A stretch of 64,000 bases of DNA from Hippopus hippopus (taxonomy: Eukaryota > Mollusca > Bivalvia > Cardiida > Cardiidae), in the NCBI GenBank assembly GCA_946811185.2, contig OX328099.1, forward strand, positions 15,589,859 through 15,653,858, written 5' to 3'. The position numbers and the translations under genes were made by a program. Positions 20,008 to 31,600 of the stretch are shown piece by piece. The notes beneath the pieces are model-generated. The model did no database searches and had not been told where the DNA came from. It saw nothing but the letters and a program-made list of their open reading frames with translations. Every line of letters starts with the position of its first letter. Position 1 is the first letter of the stretch.

Positions 20008-20410
20008 TTAACTCTTTTCCAAACAGCAAAATTCTAGACTTGTTCGAAGCGAATGTCTTTTGCAGACGACAAACTAAATGTGGCCCAAATAAATGATGGC
20101 ATCTATCTTGGAAAACATTGTAGAAAAAAGTAAAAAGATGCTGGGTCTGTGTTCACTATTCTTAAAAACATTCTTGGTTTTATCATTGATTTTGGAAGTA
20201 ACACAACTTTTGATTGGCTATATACCATTTGGTTTAGCCCATCAGACAGTGTCTTACTTTGAAATTTAGAAAATTCTTGAGAATATGACTAAGAATGTTC
20301 TTAAGAATGGTTGGTGAATATGGACCCTGGTTACCAAAATGTCTCCTTTTCCCATAATATTTTCAAAAGGCCCTTTGCCAAGGGTTGGTAACATGTAGGA
20401 CTGTTTTTAA
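20008..20410 (+). repeat. TTAA-1 MITE split in its core by TTC-pal
   Basis: Arm A and half core end at GATGCTGG (20142); TTACCAAAATGTCTCC resumes at about 20330. The inserted palindromic MITE lies exactly at the centre of the core. Confidence 0.85.
20143..20327. mobile_element. TTC-pal palindromic MITE
   Basis: Inverted ends GGGTCTGTGTTCACTATTC and GGTTGGTGAATATGGACCC. The arms pair over most of the ~185 bp, so it can fold into one long hairpin. Confidence 0.8.
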
Positions 20411-20660
20411 CTGGTCAGATCTAATTGTTTCAAAATAAGTAATAAAAATCTAGAATTCCTTCAGTTTTTTCCATCGTCATAAATGTATAGATCTACATGT
20501 GAAAATATTTTGGCAACAGGAAAAATTCCTTGGTAAGAACAAGTTCTCCTTTAGCCAAAATGTTGAAAGACCAAAACAGCTGTCTGCATGATGTAAAGAA
20601 CCAAGTAGATCGAAAGTTATCCTTAGTTCTGTCATGGTGTTGTATAAGCATTTTATTTTC

Positions 20661-20666
20661 TTTATT
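20661..20666 (-). terminator. Candidate polyadenylation signal of the hillarin/KY gene
   Basis: AATAAA on the minus strand, with another at 20657-20652, about 385 bp after the stop. If used, the 3' UTR would include the GAGC-MITE at 20715-20976. Based only on the hexamer. Confidence 0.35.
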
Positions 20667-20714
20667 GTTGGTAAAGTAGTGGAGAAATATCAGATTTTGA
20701 AAAGCACACGAAAT

Positions 20715-20976
20715 TGAGCCATGGTCTTGGGAAAAGGGGTTTAATGAATCTGTAAAAATTATCAATCCAGGTCAGCCTGCGCAATTCACACAGGCTGACC
20801 GGTGTTGCATTTTTTTGCTTTCAGTAAATTTTTTGCAGGTCCAAGTATCATTTTACCTCATTATTCTGGCAATCATTACAAAAATTAGATTTTATGGATC
20901 CATAATTATTTAATGACTTGCTTGGTGTAATGGATCATGGAGATGCATTAAACCCCCTTTTGCCAGAGCATGGCTT
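20715..20976 (-). repeat. GAGC-MITE, full length
   Basis: TGAGCCATGGTCTTGGGAAAAGGGG to CCCCCTTTTGCCAGAGCATGGCT. The internal hairpin GGTCAGCCTG...CAGGCTGACC near 20771 is preserved. Confidence 0.85.
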
Positions 20977-21048
20977 ATATAATATTTGATCACTGTTTTG
21001 TCAGTTTGAATGCTTAACATAGCTGTAACATGGAGCCATCTTTTCCAT

Positions 21049-22660
21049 TTATTTTTTCTTTTCCTTTTCTTTTTCCTTCTTTTTACTTCCAAATATGGAC
21101 TTTTTCAAAAGTCCACCTGACTTTTTGTCTTCAAAGACCACCTGAAGATTTGAACCATCTTGTGCCTGGGCTGATAAGAGAGGGTTCTTCTTTTTGTGGG
21201 CAATGACATAATTAAAAACATTTGGCATGGACCCATCCCCACCTTTCGATTTACAAGCATAGATACTTAACAGGTAATTTCCATGTTTACCTAGTTTAAC
21301 ATTAAACACAACCTTTTTCTTATCTTTACCATCTCTTTCCATTTTAACAAATTCTTTGGCATCTTCATCTGGCTCTCGCAGCAAGTGGAAGGAGATATCA
21401 ATATCTTCTGGTGCTTCGATCTCTATTTGTATGTCATGATTATTTTCCTCTAATGTGATTTGAGCATCAGTGTGGGATAGAAGTTTAATGCCCATGTCGT
21501 TAAATGATGAAGTTGGACCAATGGTTCCTCGTCGGGCAAATGAGCGTTCTGATTTTGGAAGATCGACTGGATTTGACACTCTGGTCCCATTAAGAAGGTA
21601 TTTGCAAGCATGGGAGAGTGTTTTAGCATCGGACGATTTGGGTTTTGCATAAAGGTCAAGGCCAAACTGTCCAAGTTGAGGTAAGGTCACTGTTACACAA
21701 AGAATATCCTTTTCTACAGTGTGGTACACAAATGGATCCAGAGCCTTTTGTTCTATATTATTCATCTTTAATTTAGCAACAAACTGTAGTGGCATTGGCA
21801 TTTTAAATCGCAGGGTTGTTGTATCTTCCACATTCAGAATACCAGCTTTAGGGTTGTCTCCCGGGTCACTAGACTGGCTCCCTGTGTCAGATGAGGTGTC
21901 TGAGCTATCTCCATAGATGGGCTTTAATCCAAAATGGCGTAGAGCTTTTTTAGGGCCCCATTCACCAGACGCACAGTCTGGGAGTGGGTGCATCTTTCCT
22001 TTCAGGGTTTTACAGCGTATCTTGAACTTACAGGCACATTTCAGTCTGAATGGGGAAATGGTTTCATCTCCAGTTAAACTAATTTTGTTACTTTCATCTA
22101 TCTTGTTTGCAAATATTTCTAGATAATACTCTCCTGTTGTTGGTACATGAATACTAAACATAGAAAGACTATCTAACACAGTCTGAAAAACATAGCGTTC
22201 CAAATTTGCACCACGATATGTAGCTTCCAGCTTACGTTCAGCATCAGCGAATCGCAGCTGGTAATAGAACACAAGATCATCTTCAAACTTTTCAGGAATT
22301 CTAATACGAATGTCAGCCCCTCCTTTATCATTGGTTTCAATCACTGCGGGCATTGTGCGATCAAAGCGTAATCCAAAATGGAAAAAGACTGAACGAACAA
22401 ATGGCAGAGCCTCAAATTCTTCCAATGAAATTGGAGCTTCCAGAAGCTGCCAATCTTTGTCCTTTGACCAGAATTCTTGAATAAACTCATCAGGGTCAGT
22501 AAGGAAGTAATGTTCATCATACTGGTATCTAATTTTATCTTTTGATTTTTCTTTGGATTTGTTGTTCTCTTTGCCTTCATCTCCCTGATTATCAATATGT
22601 CCATTCTCTTTCTTCTTTGCAGACCCACCTCGTCTTCTATCTTTGTTTAAAACCAAGTGT
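21049..22660 (-). CDS. Hillarin/KY last exon: C-terminal Ig-like region
   Basis: The acceptor TTTCGCAG precedes 22660; the split codon AG|A gives the Arg of NWGAR, followed by HLVLNK. The exon carries the YDEHYFLTDPDEF motif, about 400 residues with repeating beta-rich segments (for example FRLKCACKFKIRC, GQFGLDLYAKP, HGNYLLSIYACK), and ends in KKSIFGSKKKEKEKEKKK before TAA at 21049-21051. The apparent Met upstream of the acceptor is intronic. Confidence 0.96.
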
Positions 22661-25600
22661 CTGCGAAATAGATTTAGACAAAACACATGCATTTGTTTGA
22701 TTGTAAAGGTTTAAATGCAATTTTTAACATTATCTCAGTTATATAGCTGCTGCCAGTGCATCCATTCATGCTGCCCTTGACTTTTTTTTTTTTTACTTGT
22801 ACTTAGAACAACATTCTTTTCAAGCCACTGGCTGATTTCGAACAAACATCATTGAAACAATGTCTAGCGGTGAGAGAGGAGTGAATCCTTTCTTATTGAC
22901 CTTCATCAATCCACAGAATTTGGCCAAGCTGAGGAATCTAACCAGCAATCCCTGGGTTGCAAGCCCTGTACATTACTGACTGATCTACCCAGTTTCTCTT
23001 ACCAGTACTTACACAATATTCTTCCTAAGCCGCTGGCTGCTTTCTCAAATAACTATTGTCAAAACATAGATCAGCTGTGAGAGAAGAATGACTCCTGTTG
23101 CAATGACTATCATCAATCCCTGAAAGAAGTATGCCTAGCTTGGGATTCTAGCCAGCAGACCCCCGATTTCAAGCCCTGTACTACTCTTACAGGCTCTGCT
23201 GTGTAAGTTTTTGAACTTGGCTTTGATGATATACAAGAGGACAACACTTGTCCATTTTGAAAGCATTTTGCAGACTTCAATTCAAATGTGGCTGTTACGA
23301 TGGGATTTATTATTGAAAAAGTGGAAAAAGTAGGAAACATTGTGGGGCATGGAGAAAATGCTGATTACCAGCATTTTCTCCTTTTTCCACAATACTTTAA
23401 AAAGCCTGGAAATGTTTGGAAAAGGGTTTAGCTAAAACAAAAATGTACTGCAACTTTGGCAAAATGTAAAAAGGTCTTTGGCATTCTTGAAGTTAAGTTG
23501 GCAAAACATGGCTGTAGATGTTAATTACATTTTCTTTACTGTCTGGATATTAGCTCTGAAACAAATTTACAAATCTGAAGCAGAAAATTTTGAAAACATT
23601 CATTTGAACTGCATGTATTTTTAATCACAAAGAACTAGAATTGCCACAAGCTGACAAATATTCCCTGCCACCACTGGTAGTCTCAATAGTGAGACGTTTA
23701 CAATGCATCTTTTCATATTCGGACATTTATTGTGAAGCAACCAGTTAAAACCTAATATCGCATTCGGGGACAGTTACCTGTCACTGGTAGTTGTGCATTT
23801 ATACCATCAACTGTGGAAGTAATTAGCCTTTTGCTTGAAGCGACTTTCAGCAATAATTATAGATAAGCCAGTACCATGTGCACCTACATGTATCTAAGCA
23901 TTTCTGCTATTTTTCACCAGTACTATAACAATATTCCCACTAAGCCATCAGCTGTTTTCCCATATAAGGAAAGCCTGAATTCAAGCTCTTATAGTACTGT
24001 TGGTATTGCCCCCTTCATTTAACCTGATCCTGATCTTTATGCTGAATATATTAGTAGGCATACAAATAGAAAGTTTTCCGACAATTATTTGGGAAGTTAT
24101 ATATACATGGAAAGTACAGGTAAGCAATCTAATTCTCGCATACTGTACGAAATATTTCTGTGACCAATTGGGACATATGCCAAAGGCAGCTCCGTGCGAT
24201 GCTGAGGGTAAAAGTACAATTTTAATTTATGTAAATGATGTTTACCTGGATCAGGTTAAATAAAGTAGGCAATAAGATTACAAAACTGTATAAGAAGAAA
24301 ATATATTAAACACAAAATAGCATACCTGGCTCCCCAGTTGCATTGTACCAATCTCCAGTCACCATCAATTAACACAGCATTCCAGGTATTCTGGAAGATC
24401 TCAGGTTGCACCTTCGTTCCAGGCTCATACCCAACACTCTTGGAATGACCTTTAATTTCCACACAGTGTAGACCAGCAAAGCTGTGGGGCAAACAAATGT
24501 TAGAATCCTTGAACAGTCATGAAAAGCATTTGATTACATAGTATCTAATTAGAAGTACACAGGTCAATATAATGAATGACAAAAAAAAGCATAAAACTTT
24601 TCAGCATAGCTGACTATGCTGGCTTTTGACCTATACGGTACTTCTTGGTATTTATAGACTGTAATAAATAAATAGCTATCTGCACCTGATTTATTCAAAG
24701 TCCTAAGCCAGAGTGCTGCAATGCCTTGCCCAAGGACATGCCCATTGCCAGCTGTGATCAAACTAACATTTCCTTATTACAAATCCAACACCTTAACTTT
24801 TTATCAAATGACAACTATTCAGCCTTGTCCTAACTTAAAGCAATTGCAAGTGACAAATGTGGCCCAAATGTTCTAACTTGTCTAAGAAAGGGTAGAAAAC
24901 ATTGTTGGAAAACAACAATTTTTTCAAACGTCTTCCTTCTTGGGGGTTAAAACATGGGATTGCGTGATAAAGGGTTAATCTCATAGCCACAATGGAACAA
25001 AGGTATAGATCTTGCAATGCTGTTATGACCTCACCTGCACAACCTCATGAAGAGTACATGGTAAGTTTCGGTGCCAAACTTGATCCCTCTCAACAGTCCC
25101 AGAGGCGTGTCCGATTCAATTTTCTCATCAAACTCCATGATGTTCAAATCCTTGACAGTAATCCAGCGAAATATAGCTCTGAAATAAATGAATTTTGGAC
25201 ATACTAGAAATAATAGAAAGTGACAGAACAAAGAAAAATTTCAAAGTATGGAAAAAAAAACTGTCTTTTCTTTTTGAAAAAAATTCTCGGAAAAGGAAGA
25301 ATTGCTTTATATAAATGACACCATGACAAAACATGCAGCCTGATCTTTGATCTACACTGGCTGCAAAGGCAACTTTTGTTGTGAAAGGCAGTTTAACCCT
25401 TTACCACACAATCCCAACTTTTAACGACCCTGTGGAAGAAGCCTTTTGAAAACATTGTGGGAAAAGGAGAAAATGCTGGTAACCAGCATTTTCTCCTTTT
25501 CCTGCAATGTTTTCTCTCCTTTCAGAGTCAAAGCCCCTCATTTGAACCACTCTTAATTTGTTATTTGCAAATGCTTCAAATGTAAAACTGGCCAAAAATT

Positions 25601-28600
25601 TTACCGTTTGGTAAAGGGTTAAGGGTTAAACTTGTTGATATCAACCTTTTGTCACAGGCAATTGCTCCTTGTCTCACAATGATCTTAAAAGACAAAAGAA
25701 ATGTGGTCCAAACTTCTTACAATATTTTCATTGTGTCATTTACAGTGATTCTTGTAATGTTAAAATTATTCTTGTATAAAGCAATTCTTCCTTTTCCTAG
25801 CTGAAACACTCTAGACTAGAGCAACCTTGAAACTTTGATTATTTGGGTCTTATTTCTGTACCGATATATATTTTGGGTTTATTCAGCGCTTTGAGGGTAA
25901 CACAAACACTACATATTTCCTTGCAGTAGACTGCATTTAAGGGAAGAAAACATTCTGAAAAAAAAAAAAAGCAACTACTCTTTGAAAAAAACATTTGCAC
26001 ATACCTATCCCTTGTTTTATCATACTGTTCTAAGAACACATTAGGGCCATGCTCTGTAAAAAGGGGTTCAATGTATTTGCAAAAAAATCTCGACCCATGT
26101 CAGCCTATATAGTCCGTGCAGGCTGACAGGTTGAAACTTTTGCTATTTGTAAATTTTCTGCATTTCAAAGGACCGTTCTATCTCATGATGCATTTGGTTG
26201 TTAGACAAAATGGATTTATGTATCTCTGCATCACAGAGATGCATTAAACCCCCTTTTCTCAGAGCACGGTTTAATTTCATAACCCTTACATGTTTCTCTA
26301 ATTATTTATTCCTCCAAATGACATTTTTTACAATGTTTTCAAATATATGAGCCATGCTCTGGCAAAAAGGGGCTAAATGCATCTCCATGATGCATGGTAC
26401 CAAGTAAGTCATCACATAATTATAGATCCATAAAATCTATTTTGTCAAACAACCGAGTGAATCATGAGGTACGCTGGCCCTTTGACATGCAGAAACCAGA
26501 AACAAAAAGAGTAGACCCATGTCAGACTGCGCAGACAGCACAGGCTGACGTGGAAGGATACTTTTTTACAGATGCATTAAGCCCCCTTTTCACAGGGCAA
26601 GGTATTACGTATTTGTAAATGAAACACTAATTCACTTTAACTTTCTCAAATTCCGCAACTATGTTTTGGGTGAACGCTTAATTACTTAACCCCTTTAGCA
26701 AACAACCCTGTGTTTCAATGACCCTGAAGAAGGAGGATTTTGAAAACATAGTGGGAAAAGGAGAAAATAATGGTAACTGGCATTTTCTCAGTTTTTCAAA
26801 ATGTTTTCTTTTCTTTCAAAGTTAACCCTTTACCAGACAATCCCGAGTTTTAAAAACCCTGAGAAAGAAAGCTTTTGAAACTCCAAATCTTTGTTGTTCG
26901 GTTATTAGTTAAATACTACAATTAGAGCTACATTTAAATTGTTGTCTGCAAAATGAGTCATTTCAATTTCGGCAATAATAAAATGTTGCCATCTAGTAAA
27001 AGAGTCGCAACAAAAATTGTGACAATTACCCTGTACCTTTCTTGTATATGTCAAAACTTTGGGCAACTGAAGCTTGTCTATTTGCGGAGGAGAGGTTGTT
27101 ACCCGATGTTGCCACAAACAAGCACATACAAACAACTTTACTTGAGAACAAATTTTAAAGCCCGAGTTCTAACCCTTTGGCTGCTAGGCACGACTCACTG
27201 ACCTTTTGCAGACAGTGTAGATCAAGATCAGACTGCACAGAACGTGCAGTCTGATCTTTCATCTACACTATACGATAAGGAGATATTTTTTCCCCAAAAA
27301 ATTACTCCATTTGCGTATTTACTATTGACTTATTAGTTGATAGTTATTTAGCAGGATAAGGGTTAACAGCCCTGAAGAAGAAGGCTTCTGAAAATACTGT
27401 GGAAGAAAGAGAAAATGCTGGTCATCATTTGCGGTACATTCACTTTGCCATCTGCAAATGCTTTCAATTTGGTCAAGTACAAAATTTTGTTGTTTGGTAA
27501 AGAGTTGATATTGATAGAAACGGGAAGTTAATTGACTGTGAAAAACCAGATAAAGATAAAGCAGTTCTGCAAGATGACTCTTTAACTCTTTGCCACTCAA
27601 TCCCGAGTTTTAACGACCCTGAGGAAGAAACGTTTTGAAAACAGTGGAAAATGGAGAAAATGCTGGAAACCAGCATTTTCTCTATTTCCCACAATGGTTT
27701 CCATCCGACGAAAAAGAAATTTCAATTTTTGAGTCATATTTATTTTGTCGTCTGCAAATGCTTTCAATTTGGACAAGTCTAAAATTTTGCCAAACAACAA
27801 GATTTCAGACTGGTCCAAATTGAAAGCTTTTGCAGACAACAAACTAGGCCCAACTGTCAGGATTTATATCAAAAAAGCATAGAAAACATTGTGGGAAAAG
27901 GAGAAAATGCAGTATTTTCTCCTTTTCCCACAATGTTTTCAAAAGGCTCCTTCCTAATGGCTGTTAAAACTCAGGACTGTGTGGTAAAGGGTTAAGCTAT
28001 GATAGCAAGAACTTCTGTTTTCTAGAACATTCACCTTTCATTGATTACCTATAATCTTTTCAATATGTTTTGAGGTAACTTAAAAATAGCCAGGTATCAA
28101 AATCAGTATTGGCAGGCAGTTTACCAATATAGAGAGATGTTTGCTAGAATAGAGACTAGGTCACGAGTCAGATACACTAACCACTGCGCTCCAGGCCGGG
28201 CTTGAAATAGAGTTATGTCCCTTTCTACAGTATTTCAGCAATATAATTATTGACTATTCACTTAACTCTCTACAGAACAACAAAATTCTAGACTTTTCCC
28301 AGTTGAAAGCACTTGCAGATGACAAAAGTAGCCAAAATGATGTTTTCTTTCTTTGGCAGGGCATAAAACATTGAGAAAAAAAGAGAAAATGCTGGTTACC
28401 AGCATTTTCTCCTTTTCCCACTTTGCTTTCAAAAGCCTTCTTCAGAATTGTGTGATGAAGCATTCATTATAAATATGTTTCCAGGGTTTAGTTTACCCTT
28501 GTTGGGCTGAGGCTCTGAAGTGCCTTGCCTGAAGACATCCTACAATTAAAGCAGCTCCATCACTGTGGATTAACTCTTTACCTGAAACGACAAAATTTCA

Positions 28601-31600
28601 GACTGGTCCAAGTTGAAAGCATTTGCAGACGACAAAATTAACATGACTCAAAAATTGAAATTTGTTCTGGGAGGGTAGAAAACATTGTAGGAAAAGGAGA
28701 AAATGCTGGTTACCAGCATTTTCTCCTTTTTCCACAATGTTTTCAAAAGGCTTCTTTTTAGGGCCGTGAAAACCAGGGATTGTTTGGGAAAGGGTTAAAC
28801 CCACAATCTCTCTATCAGAATCTAACACCTTAACCCTTACCACACAATCCTGACTTTTAATGACCCTGAGGAAGAAGGCTTTGAAAACATTATGAGAAAA
28901 TGACAAAATGCTGGTAACCAGCATCTTGTCTTTTTCTCACAATGTTTCCTACCTTTCCAAACACAAATTTCACTTTTTTTGTCACATTTATTTTGTCGCC
29001 TGAAAATGCTTTCAATTTGGACCAGTCTAAAATTTTGTCAATGTTTGGTAAAGACTTAAACACAGAGCCTGACCATGCCAAGTCTGGATCAAAAATGACT
29101 TTCAAACTTAAAGCAAACTTAACTCTTTACCATGCAATCCTGGCTTTTAACGGCCCTAAAGAAATGCTGGTAACCAGAATGTTATTTTCCCACAATGTTT
29201 TCTACCTCATCAATGACAAAAATCATCATTTTAGCAACACTTAATATGTCATCTGCAAATGCTTTGAAATTGGTCCGGTCCAAAAATTTGTCGTTTGGTA
29301 AAGAGTTAACTCTTTATCAAATGACAAAAATGTAGACTTGTCCAAATTCAAAGCATTTGCAGACGACAATTTAACTGTTGCTCAAATGGTGGAAGTTGTC
29401 TTTGATAGGATAGAAAACATTGTGGGAAAAAGAGAAAATGCTGGTTACCAGCATTTTCTCTTTTTCCTACAATGTTTTCAAAAGGTTTTTTTCAAAGGGT
29501 CGTTGAAATTTGGGATTGTGTTATAAAGTGTTAAGGCTACCTCCAGTTGCTTTCATGGATAGTGCATATCAACTCTTTACCAAACAACAAAATTTTAGAC
29601 TGGTCCATTCTGGAACAAGACAACAAGGTGCATGTGGCTCAAGTGATAGAATGCATCCTCTTTGCAAGGGTGTAAAACTGACTATAGAAAGAGGAGATAA
29701 TGCTGTATACCAGTGTTTTTTCCTTTTCACACAATGTTTGCGAAAGCCTTCTCTTTCAGTGCTGTTAAAACTTTAGACTGTACGGTAAAGGGTAAACTCT
29801 TTACCTCCTGCAGACAACTTTTTTATCTTTCAGCAGATCACTTTTGAAAACATTGTGATAAAGGAAGAAATTTCTTGCCAATTAATTTTCTCCCTGTGCC
29901 AAAATGCTTCTACAAAGTCATGTATTCGGATAGTAATTCTTGATTTTTGAATTGGATTACTTCTACATAATTATCTGGACCTATGAAAGGGTTACCATCG
30001 GGTTATCAATAATTCATAGTAATCAGTATGACATGCACACAGGGCTGGCACTGGCTTTATCTCTTTCTCATTGGCAGAGTCTGATATGATTTAATCATGT
30101 TATCTTTTATTACAAAACAATCCCGTTTCTAAACAACCCTGAGAAAAAAAGCTTTGAAAACATTGTGGGAAAGGTATAATTTGCTGCTAACTAGACAGAG
30201 GATATTTGTTTTTTACAGTGAAAGATCGAAATTTATTTCATCCAGTGAACATCATCGGTAATATTTTCACGAGTGGCACAGCCTTGAGTGAAAATATTAC
30301 CGATGATGTTCACGAGATGAAATAAATTTCGATCTTTCACCGAAAAAAACAAATATTCTATTTATTTCATGCTTTTAACCCTTTCTGGGGGGAACTTAAT
30401 CAAAATCCAGTACAGTTCTTTTCGGTTATTCCCCGTAGCGTACCCCCTCGCATAGGAACGCATTAATATTACGTCAAGGGCCAGAAATGTAAGGTAAATT
30501 ACTTCATATTTCCATCTGGTTGTGAGGCACATGCATCTTACCTCGGCAACTAGTGCACGGGAAAAACTGTTTCCGCCTTCAATTGAAAAGTTAGAATACA
30601 AAAATCAGTATTTTCACTGGTCGTAACCATGAAATATTGAAAAATATTGCACCGATATTTCTCGATAACCTACCGGAAAGCATGAAATAACATTAATTTT
30701 TCTCCTTTTCCAACAATGAGTTTTACTCTTTCAAAGGCAAAACCTATCATTTGGGCCAGATTTGATTGATCATCTGCAAAAACTTTCAATATGGATGCGT
30801 CCAAAATTTTGTCATCAGGTAAAGAGTAAACTTTTAACAAGACTACAAAATTTTAGACTTGTCCAAAGTGAAAACATTTGCAGACAACAAATTATATGTG
30901 GCTGAAATGATGGGATGTCTTAGGAAAGGTAAACAAGAGGGCCATGATGGCCCTGTATCACTCCACTGGCTAATAAGTAAAAACCCTACACGCCAAACAT
31001 TACAATACCAGGCAAATTGGTTTCCAACACAAGACCCTGAGACAGGGCTAAAATTAGTAGCCCTAGGTCTTATGGTTAGTAACAAGAAGATTTCTATAGT
31101 TTTCACTAAGTAAGCCCATGTAAAATTTCTGACGCCCTGGGTGAGATCAAATTGGACCCCAGGGCTATAATTTGGGCATTCATACTAGAGGTCCACTAGA
31201 TAAAACCACATGCAAAATTTGCTAGCCCTAGGCTTTATGGCTAAGTACAGGGAGATTTCTAAAGTTTTCTCCATATAAGCCTATGTAAAACTTGTGACCC
31301 CCTGGGCGGGGCCAATTTTTGACCCCAGGGCTATAATTTGGGCATTCATACTAGAGGTCCACTAGATAAAGCCATATGCAAAATTTGGTAGCCCTAGGCC
31401 TTATGGCTAGGTACAGGGAGATTTCTAAAGTTTTCTCTATATAAGCCCAAGTAAAACTTGTGACCTCCGGGGCGGGTTCAAATTTGACCCCAGGACTATA
31501 ATTTGGGCACTCTTGGTAGAGGTCCACTAGATAAAGCCACATGCAAAATTTGGTAGTCCTAGATCTTATAGCTGGGTACAGGAAGATTGCTAAAGTTTTC

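Noticed and set aside
22661..22692. Upstream Met codons of the long minus-strand frame ending at 21049
   Set aside because: They lie before the acceptor TTTCGCAG; splicing to the exon at 24481-24326 restores the conserved NWGARHLV join, so this is intron.
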